DNA from: Cheiracanthium punctorium
Lineage: Eukaryota; Arthropoda; Arachnida; Araneae; Cheiracanthiidae
Direction: 5' to 3'
Assembly (NCBI GenBank): GCA_038373885.1
Contig: JAWZYV010000771.1
Coordinates: forward strand, 682,001 to 746,000
Length of the DNA stretch: 64,000 bases
Shown here: one piece after another, positions 13,040 through 24,415 of the stretch
How the letters are laid out: each line of letters starts with the position of its first letter
How positions within the stretch are numbered: the stretch's first letter is position 1
Position numbers and translations under genes: made by a program
Notes under the pieces: model-generated
Databases searched by the model: none
What the model saw: the letters and a program-made list of their open reading frames with translations, nothing else
Told to the model about the DNA's origin: nothing

Positions 13040-16000
13040 TTACACTGAATAAAAAATATTAATACGTCTAAGAAAAGCGAATAGATTTCGATGTGGGGTT
13101 TCACCCAAAATATCGTCAAGTTTAGGATGAGAACAGTTAAAAAGTATTTGGTAAAAACTATTAAAAGCAGTGCACGACGTTAAGAGATGACGAATGGTGA
13201 GTTGAGTATGACAGTGAGGGCACTCCGGAGCAGGTTCGCCCAGAAGTAAGTGCTTATGTGTAATTCGCGTATGTCCAATGCGAAGACGAGTCAGAAGGAC
13301 ATCGTGCTTGCGGTATGGATGAGTGGACCAGTGGGTAAGGGCTGGCCGGATAGATCGAAGTTTGTTTTGGGTTTCACAGTCCCATATGTAGATCCAGGTG
13401 CCTTTTATTAAGGAAGAGATGCCAGATTTTATATCACAATAGGGTGGGTGGAGATTATATGGGACAGTAGAATGCCTGGCCAAAGAATCAGCCCTTTCGT
13501 TGCCGAGAATCCCAATATGGCTAGGTACCCAGCAGTAGAGGATATTGTATCCACGGTTCATGAGGCATTTGTGCATGTGTAGGACTTTCAGAATATAGCT
13601 ATGGGTTAGGGAGCCAGATCCCAGATTTTCCAAAACGCTTAATGAGTCAGAGTAGATGATGAATTGTTTGGTAGTTGCTCTAGAGATGTAAAGAAGACTT
13701 TCATAAATAGCTATTAATTCGGCTGTAAATACGGAGCAAAACGAAGGTAGGTTGTAGTTGCAAGAATGATTACGATGTACATAAGCAAAGCCTACATGAT
13801 TATGAGATTTTGAGCCGTCAGTATATAGTTCTTCAAAGTTTCGATATTTGCTTTTATGGTCTAGAAATAACTGTTGATATATTATGGGATCAGTGTTTGG
13901 TTTTGTGAAGCCTTCGAATGGTTGTAGGTAGGAAATGTGCAATTTAGTCCATGGTGGGACTTCATGAAATGAGCAAATAGACACATTAACATCCTCCAAT
14001 TGGGTACCGACTACACTCCTACGGATCCGAAGTCCGAAGGGGGGAGTGCAGGAAGGGCGATTTGTATAAAACTGGTCCAGTTGGGTGTCTATAAGAGAAT
14101 GCTTTAAGGGATATAGAGGATGGGAAAGGATGCGAAAATAGGTATTTAATGATAACTTCTGACGTATGAGAGTGAGAGATGGTTCATGACAGGTGATGTA
14201 AAGGCTATGGACAGGCGATGTCCTAAAAGCACCGGAACATATGCGTAGTGCAGTATGATGCACAGTGTCAAGTTTTTTTAGCATTGATTTAGAAGCTGAT
14301 CCATAGATGCAGCTTGCATAGTCCATTTTAGAACGGATGACAGCACGGTAGATGCGCAAGAGAGCATCACGGTCTGCCCCCCAAGAGGTATTGGTTAAAA
14401 CCTTTAAAATGTTAAGTTTTTTCTCGCATTTATTGCGGATGTCTGAGATATTTTTAGCGAATGTAAGTTTCTTGTCAAAATGTAAACCTAAAAATTTAAC
14501 GGAATCTTTTACAGCAATATTAGTATGGCCCAGATAAAGTTCCGGATCCGTGTGTATCCCACGCTTCCGGCAAAAATGGGTACAGATTGTTTTCTCTGCT
14601 GATATCTTAAAACCGTTTCTGTCACACCACTTTAAGATGCGGTTGATGGCATTCTGGAGCTGGCGTTCTATCAGGCGCATGTCCTTTCCCTGACAGGAGA
14701 TGTGCAGGTCATCTACATATAGACTGCCGTAGACAGTCGAAGGCAGTTGGTTCAGGATGTTATTAATTTTTATTGAGAAGAGGGTGACACTGAGTATGGA
14801 GCCCTGTGGAACACCCTCCTCTTGAACGAAGTTATTGGATAGCATGCCATCAATCCGGACCCGGAAATTTCGGAGTGACAGAAAGTTTTTTATAAAAATG
14901 GGTAGGTTGCCTCGGAATCCTATATTATGAAGGTCTAGAAGGATCCCGTACCTCCACGTTCGGTCATATGCCTTTTCAATGTCAAAGAAAACTGACACTA
15001 AGTGGTTCTTTCTAAGGAAGGCATTACGAATTTGATGTTATCTATGGTGGATCTGCCCTTCCGGAAGCCACTCTGGAAGGGATGTATATGGTCCACCGTT
15101 TCTAAAATGTAAACAAGCCGGGTATTGATAATTTTCTCCATTAATTTACATTAGCAACTAGTAAGGGCTATGGGACGGTAGTTATTAGGGTTAGACATAT
15201 CTTTTCCTGGTTTGGGGAAGGGAATAACTATTGCATTTCTCCAGGAGATGGGAAAGGTCTGTTCATTCCAGATTCTATTGTAGAATTTCAAAAGATTGAG
15301 TAAAGAGTCATGGGATAAGTGTTTCAGCATGTCATATGTAATACCATCGGGACCCGGAGAGGTGTTTGAGGACTGTCTTAAGTGTTGGGTAAGTTCATCA
15401 ATGGTAAGATCACTATTGTAGGAAAAGTGCGAGGAGGTTTTGAAATTTATTTTTTGTCGTTCTGATTGTTGTTTATACAGGAGGAAAGAATTTGAGTAGG
15501 AGGTACTGCACGAGTGGAAGCAAGGGTTTCACCAATGCTATTTGCTATTTCTTTTGTATCGGATATAATGCTGTTATTTATGGTTAGACAGGAAATTGAC
15601 TGATTATTATAAATGCCCATGGCTCTTTTTGTTTTCGTCCATAGCTCTTTACTAGAAGTAGAGGCTGTTATGCTGGAGATATATTGGACCCAGGATTCCT
15701 TTTGGCACTGACGCCGGATCCTACGTGCATATGCTCTAGCTTTCTTAAAGAGGGTGAGATTTTCGGTGGTGGGGTACCGCCGAAAAGTGCTCCAGGCTTT
15801 CTGCTGCTTCTTTTTAACGAGGTTGCATTTTTCGTTCCACCACGGTTTTTTATTACGTCGATGTTTGATGCCCGATTTTGGATGATAATTGCAGCTTGGA
15901 TGATAATTGAGGTAATGTTTTGTACGACCTCGTCTATGGGGCCTTCAACAGCATCAGAGGTGATGGCAGACAGGGAAGTGAAGGTGAACCAATCTGCCTT

Positions 16001-16696
16001 ATCATGAATGTATTTAGGTACTGAAGTATGTTGGGGATTGTGGTACAGAGGTGACAGAAGAATTGGAAAATGATCACTGTTGTGGAGATCACTGGATACA
16101 GAAAAATTATATGTGGGAAGGAGTGATGGAGAACAGATGGCAAGGTCTATTGCATGGAAAGTTTTAGTTGGATAGTGGAAGTAAGTATTGTCACCATTAT
16201 TCATGCAGCAAAGGGAGAAATCAGTGAGAAGTTGTTCGATTTGAAGGCCTCTATTGTTGGTGTCCTTGCTTCCCCACAAGGGACTATGAGCATTCATGTC
16301 ACCGAGGAGGATGAAAGGAGGAGGAAGCTGCTGAATGAGACTATTGAGGGATGTTTGGCAGATTGGTTCACTTGGAGGGAGGTATATGCTGCAGACAGTT
16401 GTGAGTTGTTTTAATTGGATACGAGTGGCGACTGCTTGGAGATTTGTGTTAAGATTGACTATAGTGTGAGGATAGCTATTGTTGATTAATAGGGCAACTC
16501 CACCAGTGGCCCTATCATTGAGCTCATTGTCCTTGCGAAGGACAGTGTAATTGCGGATTTTAGTAGGTCTATTGGTTTTGAGGAAAGTTTCCTGAAGGGC
16601 GAGGCAAGCGGGGTTATGATCATTCAGTATTTTGAGGTCGTCATTTTTATTAAGGAAACCGTGGCAGTTCCAGGATAGCAGCAGAGCCATTATCAT
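13040..16696 (-). pseudogene. LINE ORF2: endonuclease, reverse transcriptase, RNase H (disrupted)
   Basis: Reading from 16696: the apurinic endonuclease shows SWNCHGF, ALQETFL, LLGDMNAHSPLWGS and SDHFPILLSP. The reverse transcriptase shows SPGPDGITYDMLKHL, NNYRPIALTS, SGFRKGRST, VFFDIEKAYDRTW, GVPQGSILS and the active-site LYVDDLHIS. RNase H shows LYTDGSKS, FTAELIAIYESLL, IIYSDSLSVL and GNERADSLAR, so the D-E-D-D residues are all present. A C-terminal CCHC motif follows (CPHCHTQLTIRHLLTSC). Lesions: a frameshift at the T-run 15846-15851, another near 15470-15480, an in-frame stop at 15151-15153, and a one-base loss near 15029-15033. The last 652 codons are open. The start is chosen at the ATGA overlap with ORF1. 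Confidence 0.95.
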
Positions 16697-17922
16697 GTTG
16701 TGTTGGGGATGATGCTCATCTTGCTCGGAGTCCCCGTAGGCTTGAGAGGAGTGCTAGGGATGTCGTCATCATCCATGGGGAGGTCTGACATTTCAGAGTC
16801 AGAAGGGTCCAAATGTAGGATACTGTCATCTATAGGGCATTGTGGAGGAACATGTTTGATTTTGGGTTTGTTATATTTAGTTCTGTAGACAGAAGACTTT
16901 TTTATTTGTGGTCGGGTTGAGTTAACATTTTGAGAATTTTTCTTCAATGTATTTTTTTGTGAAGCTGTGGAGGATTTATTTTGATTAGAAGTTGATTGTT
17001 TAGATATTTGTGCTATTGCAGAAGGAAAGGAGACAGGTACAGATTTTGGTGGTTCGGTTTGGGTTGCTATTGTTTTGGTTGATTTTGTTGCAGCTGCATA
17101 AGATAAACCAGGTTTTGGCGTCCGGCTTTCTATTAACTTACGGGCTTCGGGATATGAGATTCTTTGAGAGGCACGTAGGGACTGGATTTCTTTTTCAAAC
17201 GCCCATTTCGGGCAAGATCTGGAGTATGAAGGATGTTCCTCTTTACAATTTACACACTTAGGAGCTGCAGAGCAGGACTCACTGTCGTGGCCAGAAGCAC
17301 CACAACGCGCACAGGCAGGTGACCCACGACAGGAGGTTTTGGTATGGCCGAACTTTTGGCACTGGAAGCAACGGATGGGATTTGGTATATATGGTCTGAC
17401 GGGAGATAATAGGTAGCCGGCTTTAATACGAGATGGAATAGTGAGAGACTGAAAAGTTAGGATAATATGTTTAGTATTGATTATTTGATTATTGCGCCGA
17501 ATAGTGATTTGACGCACAGCGCATACTTTTTCATCTTTTAGGTTTTCAAGTATTTCAGCTTCAGAGCAGTGCAGAAGGTCGGGTTCTGATACGACTCCTC
17601 GGGAGATGTTTAGGGAGGTATGAGGTGTCACTGTAACTGTTTTTAGGCCAAGGTTTTTTATTTTCATTATTTTGCAAGCTTGTCTATTGTTGGATACTTC
17701 TACTAATAGGTCTCCAGATCTTAATTTTTTAACTTTTTTGACTTCTCCTACATTGTCAGTGATACATTTGTGAATTAAAAATGGCGATGTTTCATTAAGT
17801 TTACCTTCAGCAGAGTGGATAAGGAAGAATCGGGCATTCATGTGTGCAAATTGTGTATCGGTGTGTTCATTAGCGGTTGACAGCGGAACGTTGACGATTG
17901 ACGAAGAATTTTTCATATCCAT
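16693..17922 (-). CDS. LINE ORF1 (gag-like nucleic-acid-binding protein)
   Basis: An intact 409-residue protein with no internal stop. An N-terminal region of about 170 residues is followed by three zinc knuckles: CFQCQKFGHTKTSC, CARCGASGHDSESC and a third with CVNCKEEHPSYSRSC. It ends in a Ser/Thr/Lys-rich and then acidic tail with DDDD-like content. Such proteins coat the retrotransposon RNA and assist target-primed reverse transcription. The stop TGA at 16695-16693 overlaps the ORF2 start ATG at 16696-16694 as ATGA, implying translation of ORF2 by termination and reinitiation. Confidence 0.93.
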   Translation of the reverse strand: MDMKNSSSIVNVPLSTANEHTDTQFAHMNARFFLIHSAEGKLNETSPFLIHKCITDNVGEVKKVKKLRSGDLLVEVSNNRQACKIMKIKNLGLKTVTVTPHTSLNISRGVVSEPDLLHCSEAEILENLKDEKVCAVRQITIRRNNQIINTKHIILTFQSLTIPSRIKAGYLLSPVRPYIPNPIRCFQCQKFGHTKTSCRGSPACARCGASGHDSESCSAAPKCVNCKEEHPSYSRSCPKWAFEKEIQSLRASQRISYPEARKLIESRTPKPGLSYAAATKSTKTIATQTEPPKSVPVSFPSAIAQISKQSTSNQNKSSTASQKNTLKKNSQNVNSTRPQIKKSSVYRTKYNKPKIKHVPPQCPIDDSILHLDPSDSEMSDLPMDDDDIPSTPLKPTGTPSKMSIIPNTT

Positions 17923-18471
17923 GTTGGGGAAAATTGAGATTCGGACCCGACCGCACCACCCACCACGGAGTCCAACAAGGGGATGTGCAATTGCACACCA
18001 GTGCTAGTCGGGTCTATACACTCACAGTACATCCCTTAGGCAGCATCCACCCTTAACGACGTGCCCAGTAGATGTCCGATTTGCTTGATCCCTAGCAGTT
18101 GATCGAAATCAGTACCACCAGCCGATTGATACACAGGGGAACGCTGTGTACCTCCCGTTTACCCGAAGCCGAGGCCAAAGCAATGTGTTGGAGAAAAGAC
18201 CCCTCAAATACCAGGATCCCCATTTCCGGGGACACGGGTCTCCACGCACGGCAAACACATGGGTAGTTTTCCGCCAATAGAAGCTGACGGCACAGGGCGG
18301 CCGCAGCTTCTAAAGGGGGGCCCTCACCTCCACAGAGGAAACTACACTGAGGGGGAAAAGGAAGGATACAGCTAAGAGGAGAGGAGGGTAGAACAAAGAA
18401 AAGCGAAAGATCGCTGGGGCCCCGGGATTGCGACACCCGTAAAGACCTAAAGTAGGTCTTCCCCCTGAGGG
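17923..18471 (-). promoter_or_regulatory. LINE 5' UTR with presumed internal promoter
   Basis: GC-rich leader of about 549 bp, starting CCTCAGGGGGAAGACC on the - strand. Non-LTR elements of this group carry promoter activity in the 5' UTR; no specific motif was identified here. A 114-codon open frame inside it looks non-coding. Confidence 0.5.
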
Positions 18472-18484
18472 CTGCTAAACTGAG
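18472..18484. repeat. 13-bp target-site duplication, right copy
   Basis: CTGCTAAACTGAG, identical to 12765-12777. The pre-insertion site therefore read the candidate exon's last codons, TAA, then ACTGAGTTATGG. Confidence 0.9.
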
Positions 18485-18880
18485 TTATGGAATTCCATCA
18501 GCGTGTTCCATAATTGTGGGGAGGGGGTAAAAAAAACCTCATTAATATATACAATTCCTACTTTAAAAGGAAAGATTATTCCTTTATACAGATGCTATTT
18601 TTATTCACTTTTATACTGATGTAACTGTCACTTTGGGATTACTAATTTTTCTCATTTATATTTTATAAATTTACATTTTTCCCTTGTAAAAAAATAATAT
18701 TCTGCAACAACAATCCATTCGTAACAATGTCTATTTTGTAAGAACTCACTCACTGAAATTTTGAGAAGTACAAATAAGCGTTTTTGAGTACTGCTTCTCT
18801 GGATGGTTCTAACCTTAAACCCAATTTGGGTCGGTTCCTTCCCGTCTTCAACCCTGACTTACGTACGGGCGACCACAATC
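18485..18880. other. stretch between LINE and first dyad repeat
   Basis: Presumed former 3' UTR or flank of the 12.6 kb exon candidate. AT-rich, nothing recognised. Confidence 0.4.
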
Positions 18881-20105
18881 ATTGACCACAGACTTTCAAT
18901 GAATTGAATGTAACCATACACCATACTGTATTTAAAGTCATTTGGGTGACCCTGTAAATAAATTACCCAGACGATTGGAATCAAAAAAGAGATGCACAGT
19001 TAGATGTTACAATAGTTCTAAATACAAAATTTCAACATTCTACGGTTAAAACTTTTAGAGTTATACAAAATTATTTTCGGCGCCAAATTTGGCGATTTTT
19101 CTACAGGACTCGCCAAGGTCGACGACAAATGGCGAGATTTTGGGCATGGAGCAATCAATGACTGACTACAGATTTAATATATTGAAAATGTCCATAGACG
19201 TTAATGTATTAAAATTCTTTTGGTTTCTCCAGTAAATAAACTCTCCAGTAGACTGGAACCAAAAATCCAGATGCACAACTAGATGTTACAACAATCTTAT
19301 ACATGAAATTTCAACAATCAAGAACTAATTGTTTTTCAGATATGAGAGTTAAATACATACACACGTACAGAAAAAGTCGCCAAGTTTGGCGACTTTTTGA
19401 GTAATTCTTGAGGGACGCATGTGACCGTAGTCGGGCCATTACCTATTTATATAGTAGGACGGAATTGTGCTTGAAATGGATGAATGTCCCTAAAACTGCC
19501 ATTGACCGTAATGTGTTGGAAATCTTTTCAGTATTTCTGTAGCAGAACTATAAATGATAAAGGCACTTTCTTCGATGGAGAAACTCATTTTGTAACCGTC
19601 AACGGCATACATCACTTCTGAGTCGTTTGAAATAGCTTAGTACCTCTAAAATACGCTTTAACAAATTTGATGTCATGTATTTAGAATATTTTGAGCGGCT
19701 CTGGCTCTGTAGATAAACTATCCAGTCGAATATCCAGTCGTCCTCTGTAGGTAAACTATCCAGTTGGGACCCAAAGGAAAGGTGCACAACTACATGTTAC
19801 AACAATCCTAAATATCAAGTTTCAATATTCTACGACTAATAGTTTTTGAGATATGCGAGTTACATACATGCGTTACATATGTACGTACAGACGGCATGGA
19901 AAAATTGGTCAAAATAGACTCGCGTTAGATCAAAATGGGTAGTACATGCATTTATATGAAAGTGTATGCTAGCGTACTATGAGACGCATCGCAAAAATTC
20001 TTAAAAGTAAATTTAGAGGTAGTCAAATTCGGGTTTTTTCGTTGAAATCTGGCTCAAAAAATTTTTCGCGATCACCTTACTTCCTTATGCTCCGTACAAG
20101 GAAGT
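18881..20105. repeat. dyad-rich modular repeat, copy 1 (shorter)
   Basis: It shares modules with 20566-22466 and 48132-50070: a block around GTCCTGTAAATAAACTCTCC and GATGCACAACTAGATGTTAC, the dyad GCGCCAAATTTGGCGA, and AGTCGCCAAGTTTGGCGACT. It closes with ACTTCCTTATGCTCCGTACAAGGAAGT at 20079-20105 (a hairpin), then an A-run. The 5' part present in the other two copies is missing. No protein frame is conserved. The class of element is unresolved. Confidence 0.8.
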
Positions 20106-20565
20106 AAAAAAAAAAATAATATTTAAATACAGTCCCTTTCGTCTATAGTGCAAACATATTTGTTATTCATTCACACGTGATTCATTTCTCTCTGAACCTA
20201 ATTCCAAAGCCGACGCAGACGAAGTTACAGATAACAGCTAGTCTTGTATATAAATGAAAAAAAGCCATTAGTGTAGCAACAAAAATAACATTTTTATTTG
20301 GTAAAATAAAATAAAATTATACTTCGGGGGGGAGTGTATCATTTTACAAAAAGTAAGCCTGGCGAAATTCATTGAGCTATAAAATTCAACTATTGTAAAA
20401 TTCAAATCATGCATATAAATACGTCTAAATATTAAACAATAACGCAAATCTTCAGAAAAAAGGTAGTATGAAATGATAAAATTACTTAAGAAAGAGACTG
20501 ATAAAATAAGACTTAAGAAATATGTATTAAGCTTTCAGTAATGCATTGCAAAAAAAAAAAAAAAA
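20106..20565. other. AT-rich spacer between dyad repeats
   Basis: No gene seen; ends in an A-run of about 16 bases directly before copy 2. Confidence 0.4.
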
Positions 20566-22466
20566 TCTGATGTGTACAACACATGACATCCTTCAACGTC
20601 TTATTAAATCAAAAATATTTTCGGCCCACTTCATCTAAACTTATTTTGTTTGAAAGAGATAAAATACTGCAGTAATAGTAAGGTTTCGCGATTTCAAGCC
20701 GAATATTTCCGAATTCGCCTAGCTGGGTTCAATTTGATAGATTTCCTTCTGACACTTAATGTGGTGATATTTCACCAAAAGCCAACAAGCTTAAGATAGT
20801 TTGAGAGATTTTGTTGATAGCCAAAGTAGTAATTGACCACAGACTTTCAATGAACTGAATGTATCCGTACACCTTAATGTATTTAAAGTCATTTGTTTGT
20901 CCTTGCAAATAAACAACCCAGTCGATTGCAATCAAAAAAGAGATGCACAGTTAGATGTTACAATAGTCCTGAATAGAAAATTTCAAAATTCTACGTGTAA
21001 AAGTTTTAAAGTTATGCAAAATACGAAAAACTTTTTGGCGCCAAATTTGGCGATATTTCGCCGAAACTCGCGAATGACGATGACAAATGCGGTCATTTAG
21101 GGCCTGGACCAAATGACTCACTATCGCCAAATTGGGCGATATTTCTGCAAAACTCGCCAAAGTCGACGACAAATGGCGAGATTTTGGGCTTGGACCAAAC
21201 AATGACTGAATAGAGATGTAATATATAGACGATGTCCATGACATTCATGTAATGAAATTCTTTTGCGTGGTCCTGTAAATAAACTCTCCAGTAGATTGGA
21301 ACCAAAAATCGAGATGCACAACTAGAGATTAAAAGTCTTATATATGAAATTTCATAATAGTTTTTGAGATTTGAGAGTTAAATACATACATACGTACCAC
21401 AAAAGTCGCCAAACTTGGCAAGTTTTGGCGTAATTCTTGAGAGAGGCACGTGACCGTGGTCGGACCATTACCTAACTTATGTGGTAGGACGGTATTGTGC
21501 TTGAAATGGATGAATGCCCCTAAAATTGCCATTGACCGTAATGTATTGGAAATCTTTTGAGTGTTCCTGTAGCAGAACTGTAAATGATAAAGACACTTTT
21601 TTAATGGAGAAATTTATTTTCTAACCCTTAACAGCATATATCACTTCTGAATCGTTTGACACAGTCTAATACCTCTAATATACGCTTTAAAGAATTTCGG
21701 CCCATAGAGCGTAATGTATTTAGAATCTTTTGGGCGGCCCTGTAGAAAAACTATCCAATCGAACGAGACCGAAAGAGGAGTTTTACAATTAGATGTTACA
21801 ACAATGCAAAATATAAAGTTTAAACATTCTTCGTCTAATAGTTTTTGAGCTATACGAGTTTGATTAATTTCGGTCCATAGAGAGTAATGTATTTCGAATT
21901 TTTTGGGCGGTCCTGTAGATAAACTGTCCAGTCGATTGGGACCAAAAGGCGAGGTGCAAGCACAACTACATGTCACAACAATCCTAAATATTAAGTTTCA
22001 ACATTGTACGACCAATAGCTTTTGAGATATGCGAATTTGATTAATTTAGGCCCATAGAGCGTAATGTATTTCGAATCTTTTGGGCGGTCCTGTAGATAAA
22101 CTATCCAGACGATTGGAACTACAAGGGGAGATGCACAACTAGATGCTAGCACAATCCTAAATATAAAGTTTCAACATTCTGCGACCAATAGTTTTTGAGA
22201 TATGGGAGTTACATACATACATACGAGTACATACATACGTACGTACGTACAGACGGCATGGAAAAACTGATCAAAATAGACTCGCCATTGGTCAAAATGA
22301 GTTGCAGACGCTTTTATATGATGGTGCATGCTATCGTACGATGAGATGCATCGAAAGAATTCTTAAAATTAAATTTAGAGGTAGTCAAAATCAGTTTTTT
22401 CGTCGAAATTTGGCCCCCGAAATTTTTCAGGATCACATTACTTCCTTGTACTCCGTACAAGGAAGT
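20566..22466. repeat. dyad-rich modular repeat, copy 2 (about 1.9 kb)
   Basis: It starts TCTGATGTGTACAACACATG, like copy 3. It contains two units of the CGCCAAA/TTTGGCGA module near 21030-21200 and at least three units of a module of about 175 bp (TTCGGCCCATAGAGCGTAAT, near 21690-22180). A short CATACGTACGTACGTACAG microsatellite and the terminal hairpin ACTTCCTTGTACTCCGTACA/AGGAAGT (22440-22466) follow. Open frames on both strands arise from the repeats. Confidence 0.85.
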
Positions 22467-22519
22467 AATTACTAAGTCGATTGAATGAAAACTGTGCGAG
22501 CATATTTACAGCCCTTCTT

Positions 22520-22815
22520 CCTTGTTTTGTTTTGTTTGTTTTTCCAGGAGCGGACAGCTCACGTCATTGAATGTGTGGTTTAGAGTTGCATACGTTCTTC
22601 CTGGTATTTCCCGCCACAATTTTGGATTCTCATCAGAATGTGGGGATTTCTCAATATTGGCACCCCTCAGAAACTGCTAGCAAACGCATTTCGGAACCAC
22701 TGATTTAGCGTACACGTACACCGCATATACCCGGTGATCTTAACAGGTATGTCAGTATCGAGCCCACAACCTTCGATTACGCGTCCAACGCCTTAACCAC
22801 ATTTTGGCATCGTAA
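22520..22815 (-). repeat. tRNA-derived SINE (Ser/Leu-like head)
   Basis: Read on the - strand, the head at about 22812 contains TGGTTAAGGCGTTGGACGCG (box A) and GGGCTCGATACTG (box B, one or two changes). The element ends in an AAAAC-type tail, seen as GTTTTGTTTTGTTTGTTTTT on +. It is a SINE, not a tRNA gene: the stems do not close. Confidence 0.75.
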
Positions 22816-23813
22816 ACTTCTAGTGGCCTTATTGCCAGTACAACAATTTACTGTTACAATTTTTAATAATTTGAAGTTGCACAATTACTTTAAGGGCACT
22901 CTATAGAATCCCTCTACCTAGGAAAATTAAATAATAATACTGTAACGTCTTATTAACCTATAATACTCTACATTTAGAATGGTAGGAAATAAAAATCCAT
23001 TTCACTGATCGAAACAATATATTAGATAACTTTGAGAACCGGCAGAAATTTCAGAAGATTACAAAATCATCTGAAGCACACATCACGTAATGCTGAGAAA
23101 TTAAGTCGTGAAGAAGAACAAACTCCTGAAACATTCAGGCCCATCTCAAAAATGAAATACTCCTGAAGAACAGCTTCAAACTCAAAACCTTGAATATAAC
23201 TAAAAACTATTTCTGTCTTATCCACAATCCTTTAGTTTACATTTGGATCCAGATTCTTAAAATCTCCGGAAATTCCAGTTTCATTCTATATATGATTTTT
23301 CACACGTAACGTGACTCTTACACTTAAGGCATTTCTTTTCATGTGTACAGACTTCGAAAGTTATGGAGAAAAGTTTTATAACTCACATAAAAGAACTCTC
23401 ACGTTTTATAAATTATAGTTGAGATAGATATTTCAATGCACGAAGTTTTCCGTATTTTGAAGTAAAAATCATCATAGAAACATTTAGCTAGTTCTAAGTG
23501 ATTTTCGAATACATATCCAAATGGTATAAAACAAAAACTGGGACTTAACTTATTCCCCTAATGAAAATAAATATATATGGTGTAATTTAATATGATATAA
23601 TTTATAGCGTTTGATAGCTTTCTTAACGACTGGCGCAGGCTAGTAGGATCTTAAAAATCTTCCTGCTAAAGAAATAGAAATGTTATGATCTTTCTAAGGT
23701 TATTTAAACCTCTAAACTAGTTTCCGCAGATACAAACCTACAGCGTGTATAAATTAGAATCTGAATTTCCGAATTACAGTAAATTACCAACATAATAACC
23801 GGGAAGCGCTATA
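22816..23813. other. AT-rich stretch
   Basis: No recognised feature in about 1 kb. Confidence 0.4.
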
Positions 23814-23821
23814 GCCTACCT

Positions 23822-23991
23822 CAGGGGCGTAGCCAAGGGGGGGGGGTTAGGGGGGTCATAACCCCCCCATGAGGAATTTTTTGCCATACAAAATGTATAT
23901 TCTTCACTCCTTTATCACACACATGTATGCATATATGTGAGTTGCAGCAGTCATAACCCCCCCCCATGAAAATTTTCTGGCTACGCCCCTG
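23822..23991. mobile_element. hAT-type MITE with G/C-run arms, 170 bp
   Basis: The ends are CAGGGGCGTAGCCA and its inverted partner TGGCTACGCCCCTG. They are flanked by a perfect 8-bp duplication, GCCTACCT, at 23814-23821 and 23992-23999. An 8-bp duplication with CAGGG ends is the hAT signature. The inner arms are G-runs and C-runs. Confidence 0.9.
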
Positions 23992-24045
23992 GCCTACCTC
24001 CATGAACTTCTTCCTTTGGAATCGTTTAATTATTTTCACCTTTAA

Positions 24046-24415
24046 CCCTTTAACGCGCAGTGTTCCCGCTCTGGGAACACCAACTCTGACGTTTTGACTG
24101 TTGCCAGTCACGAAGAATAGATTTGATTTCTATAAAAATAGTTGCGGGGGACATAGCTCCACGAGAATCCTTTACTTTTTAGCACGTCATTTCCTGTCAA
24201 AAAATTGTCACGATTATTTTTAACAGTACTGTCATCTGCTGAAAAATGGAAGCATGCGAGAACAGCTGGATAGATTGCCCAATGCTGAAAAAAGGGTAGC
24301 CGTTGCCACCGCTCGACTTAACTACCAGCAAGATGGCGAACGATAGAAACGTTCATCGCTAGCCACAGATCTAGAGACCCTTTTTTGACGCAGCTGGCTG
24401 TGCCGGCACAGCCAG
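24046..24415. mobile_element. piggyBac-like foldback MITE, left half
   Basis: It begins at TTAA (24042-24045) with CCCTTTAACGCGCAGTGTTC, matching the left half of the full copy at 47102-47547 up to the palindromic centre (CTGGCTGTGCC/GGCACAGCCAG). Beyond the centre the sequence switches to LINE sequence, so the right half is missing. Confidence 0.8.

Larger units (their letters stand above)
12778..18471 (-). mobile_element. full-length non-LTR retrotransposon with APE endonuclease and RNase H (about 5.7 kb)
   Basis: The element is oriented on the - strand, 5' end at 18471 and 3' end at 12778. It has a 5' UTR of 549 bp, ORF1 (16693-17922), ORF2 (13040-16696), and a 3' UTR ending in a short CCAA-type tandem tail (seen as GTTGGTTGGTTGGTTGG on +). 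A 13-bp target-site duplication flanks it. ORF1 with three CCHC knuckles plus ORF2 with endonuclease, RT and RNase H places it in the I/Jockey superfamily; RNase H argues against the Jockey clade itself. Full length and an intact duplication indicate a moderately recent insertion, but ORF2 is now broken in four places. Confidence 0.95.

Noticed and set aside
18092..18436. 114-codon open frame in the LINE 5' leader
   Set aside because: GC-rich leader sequence, low-complexity Ser/Pro/Leu content, no domain and no place in the element's known layout.
20951..21976. Several reverse-strand frames of 60-111 codons with repeated phrases such as FAEISPNLAIVSHLV
   Set aside because: They are translations of the dyad-rich repeat modules, recur in copy 3 and share no conserved protein design.
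22730..22812. tRNA-Ser gene on the - strand
   Set aside because: Degenerate box B and failing stems, with a SINE body and tail; tRNA-derived repeat.
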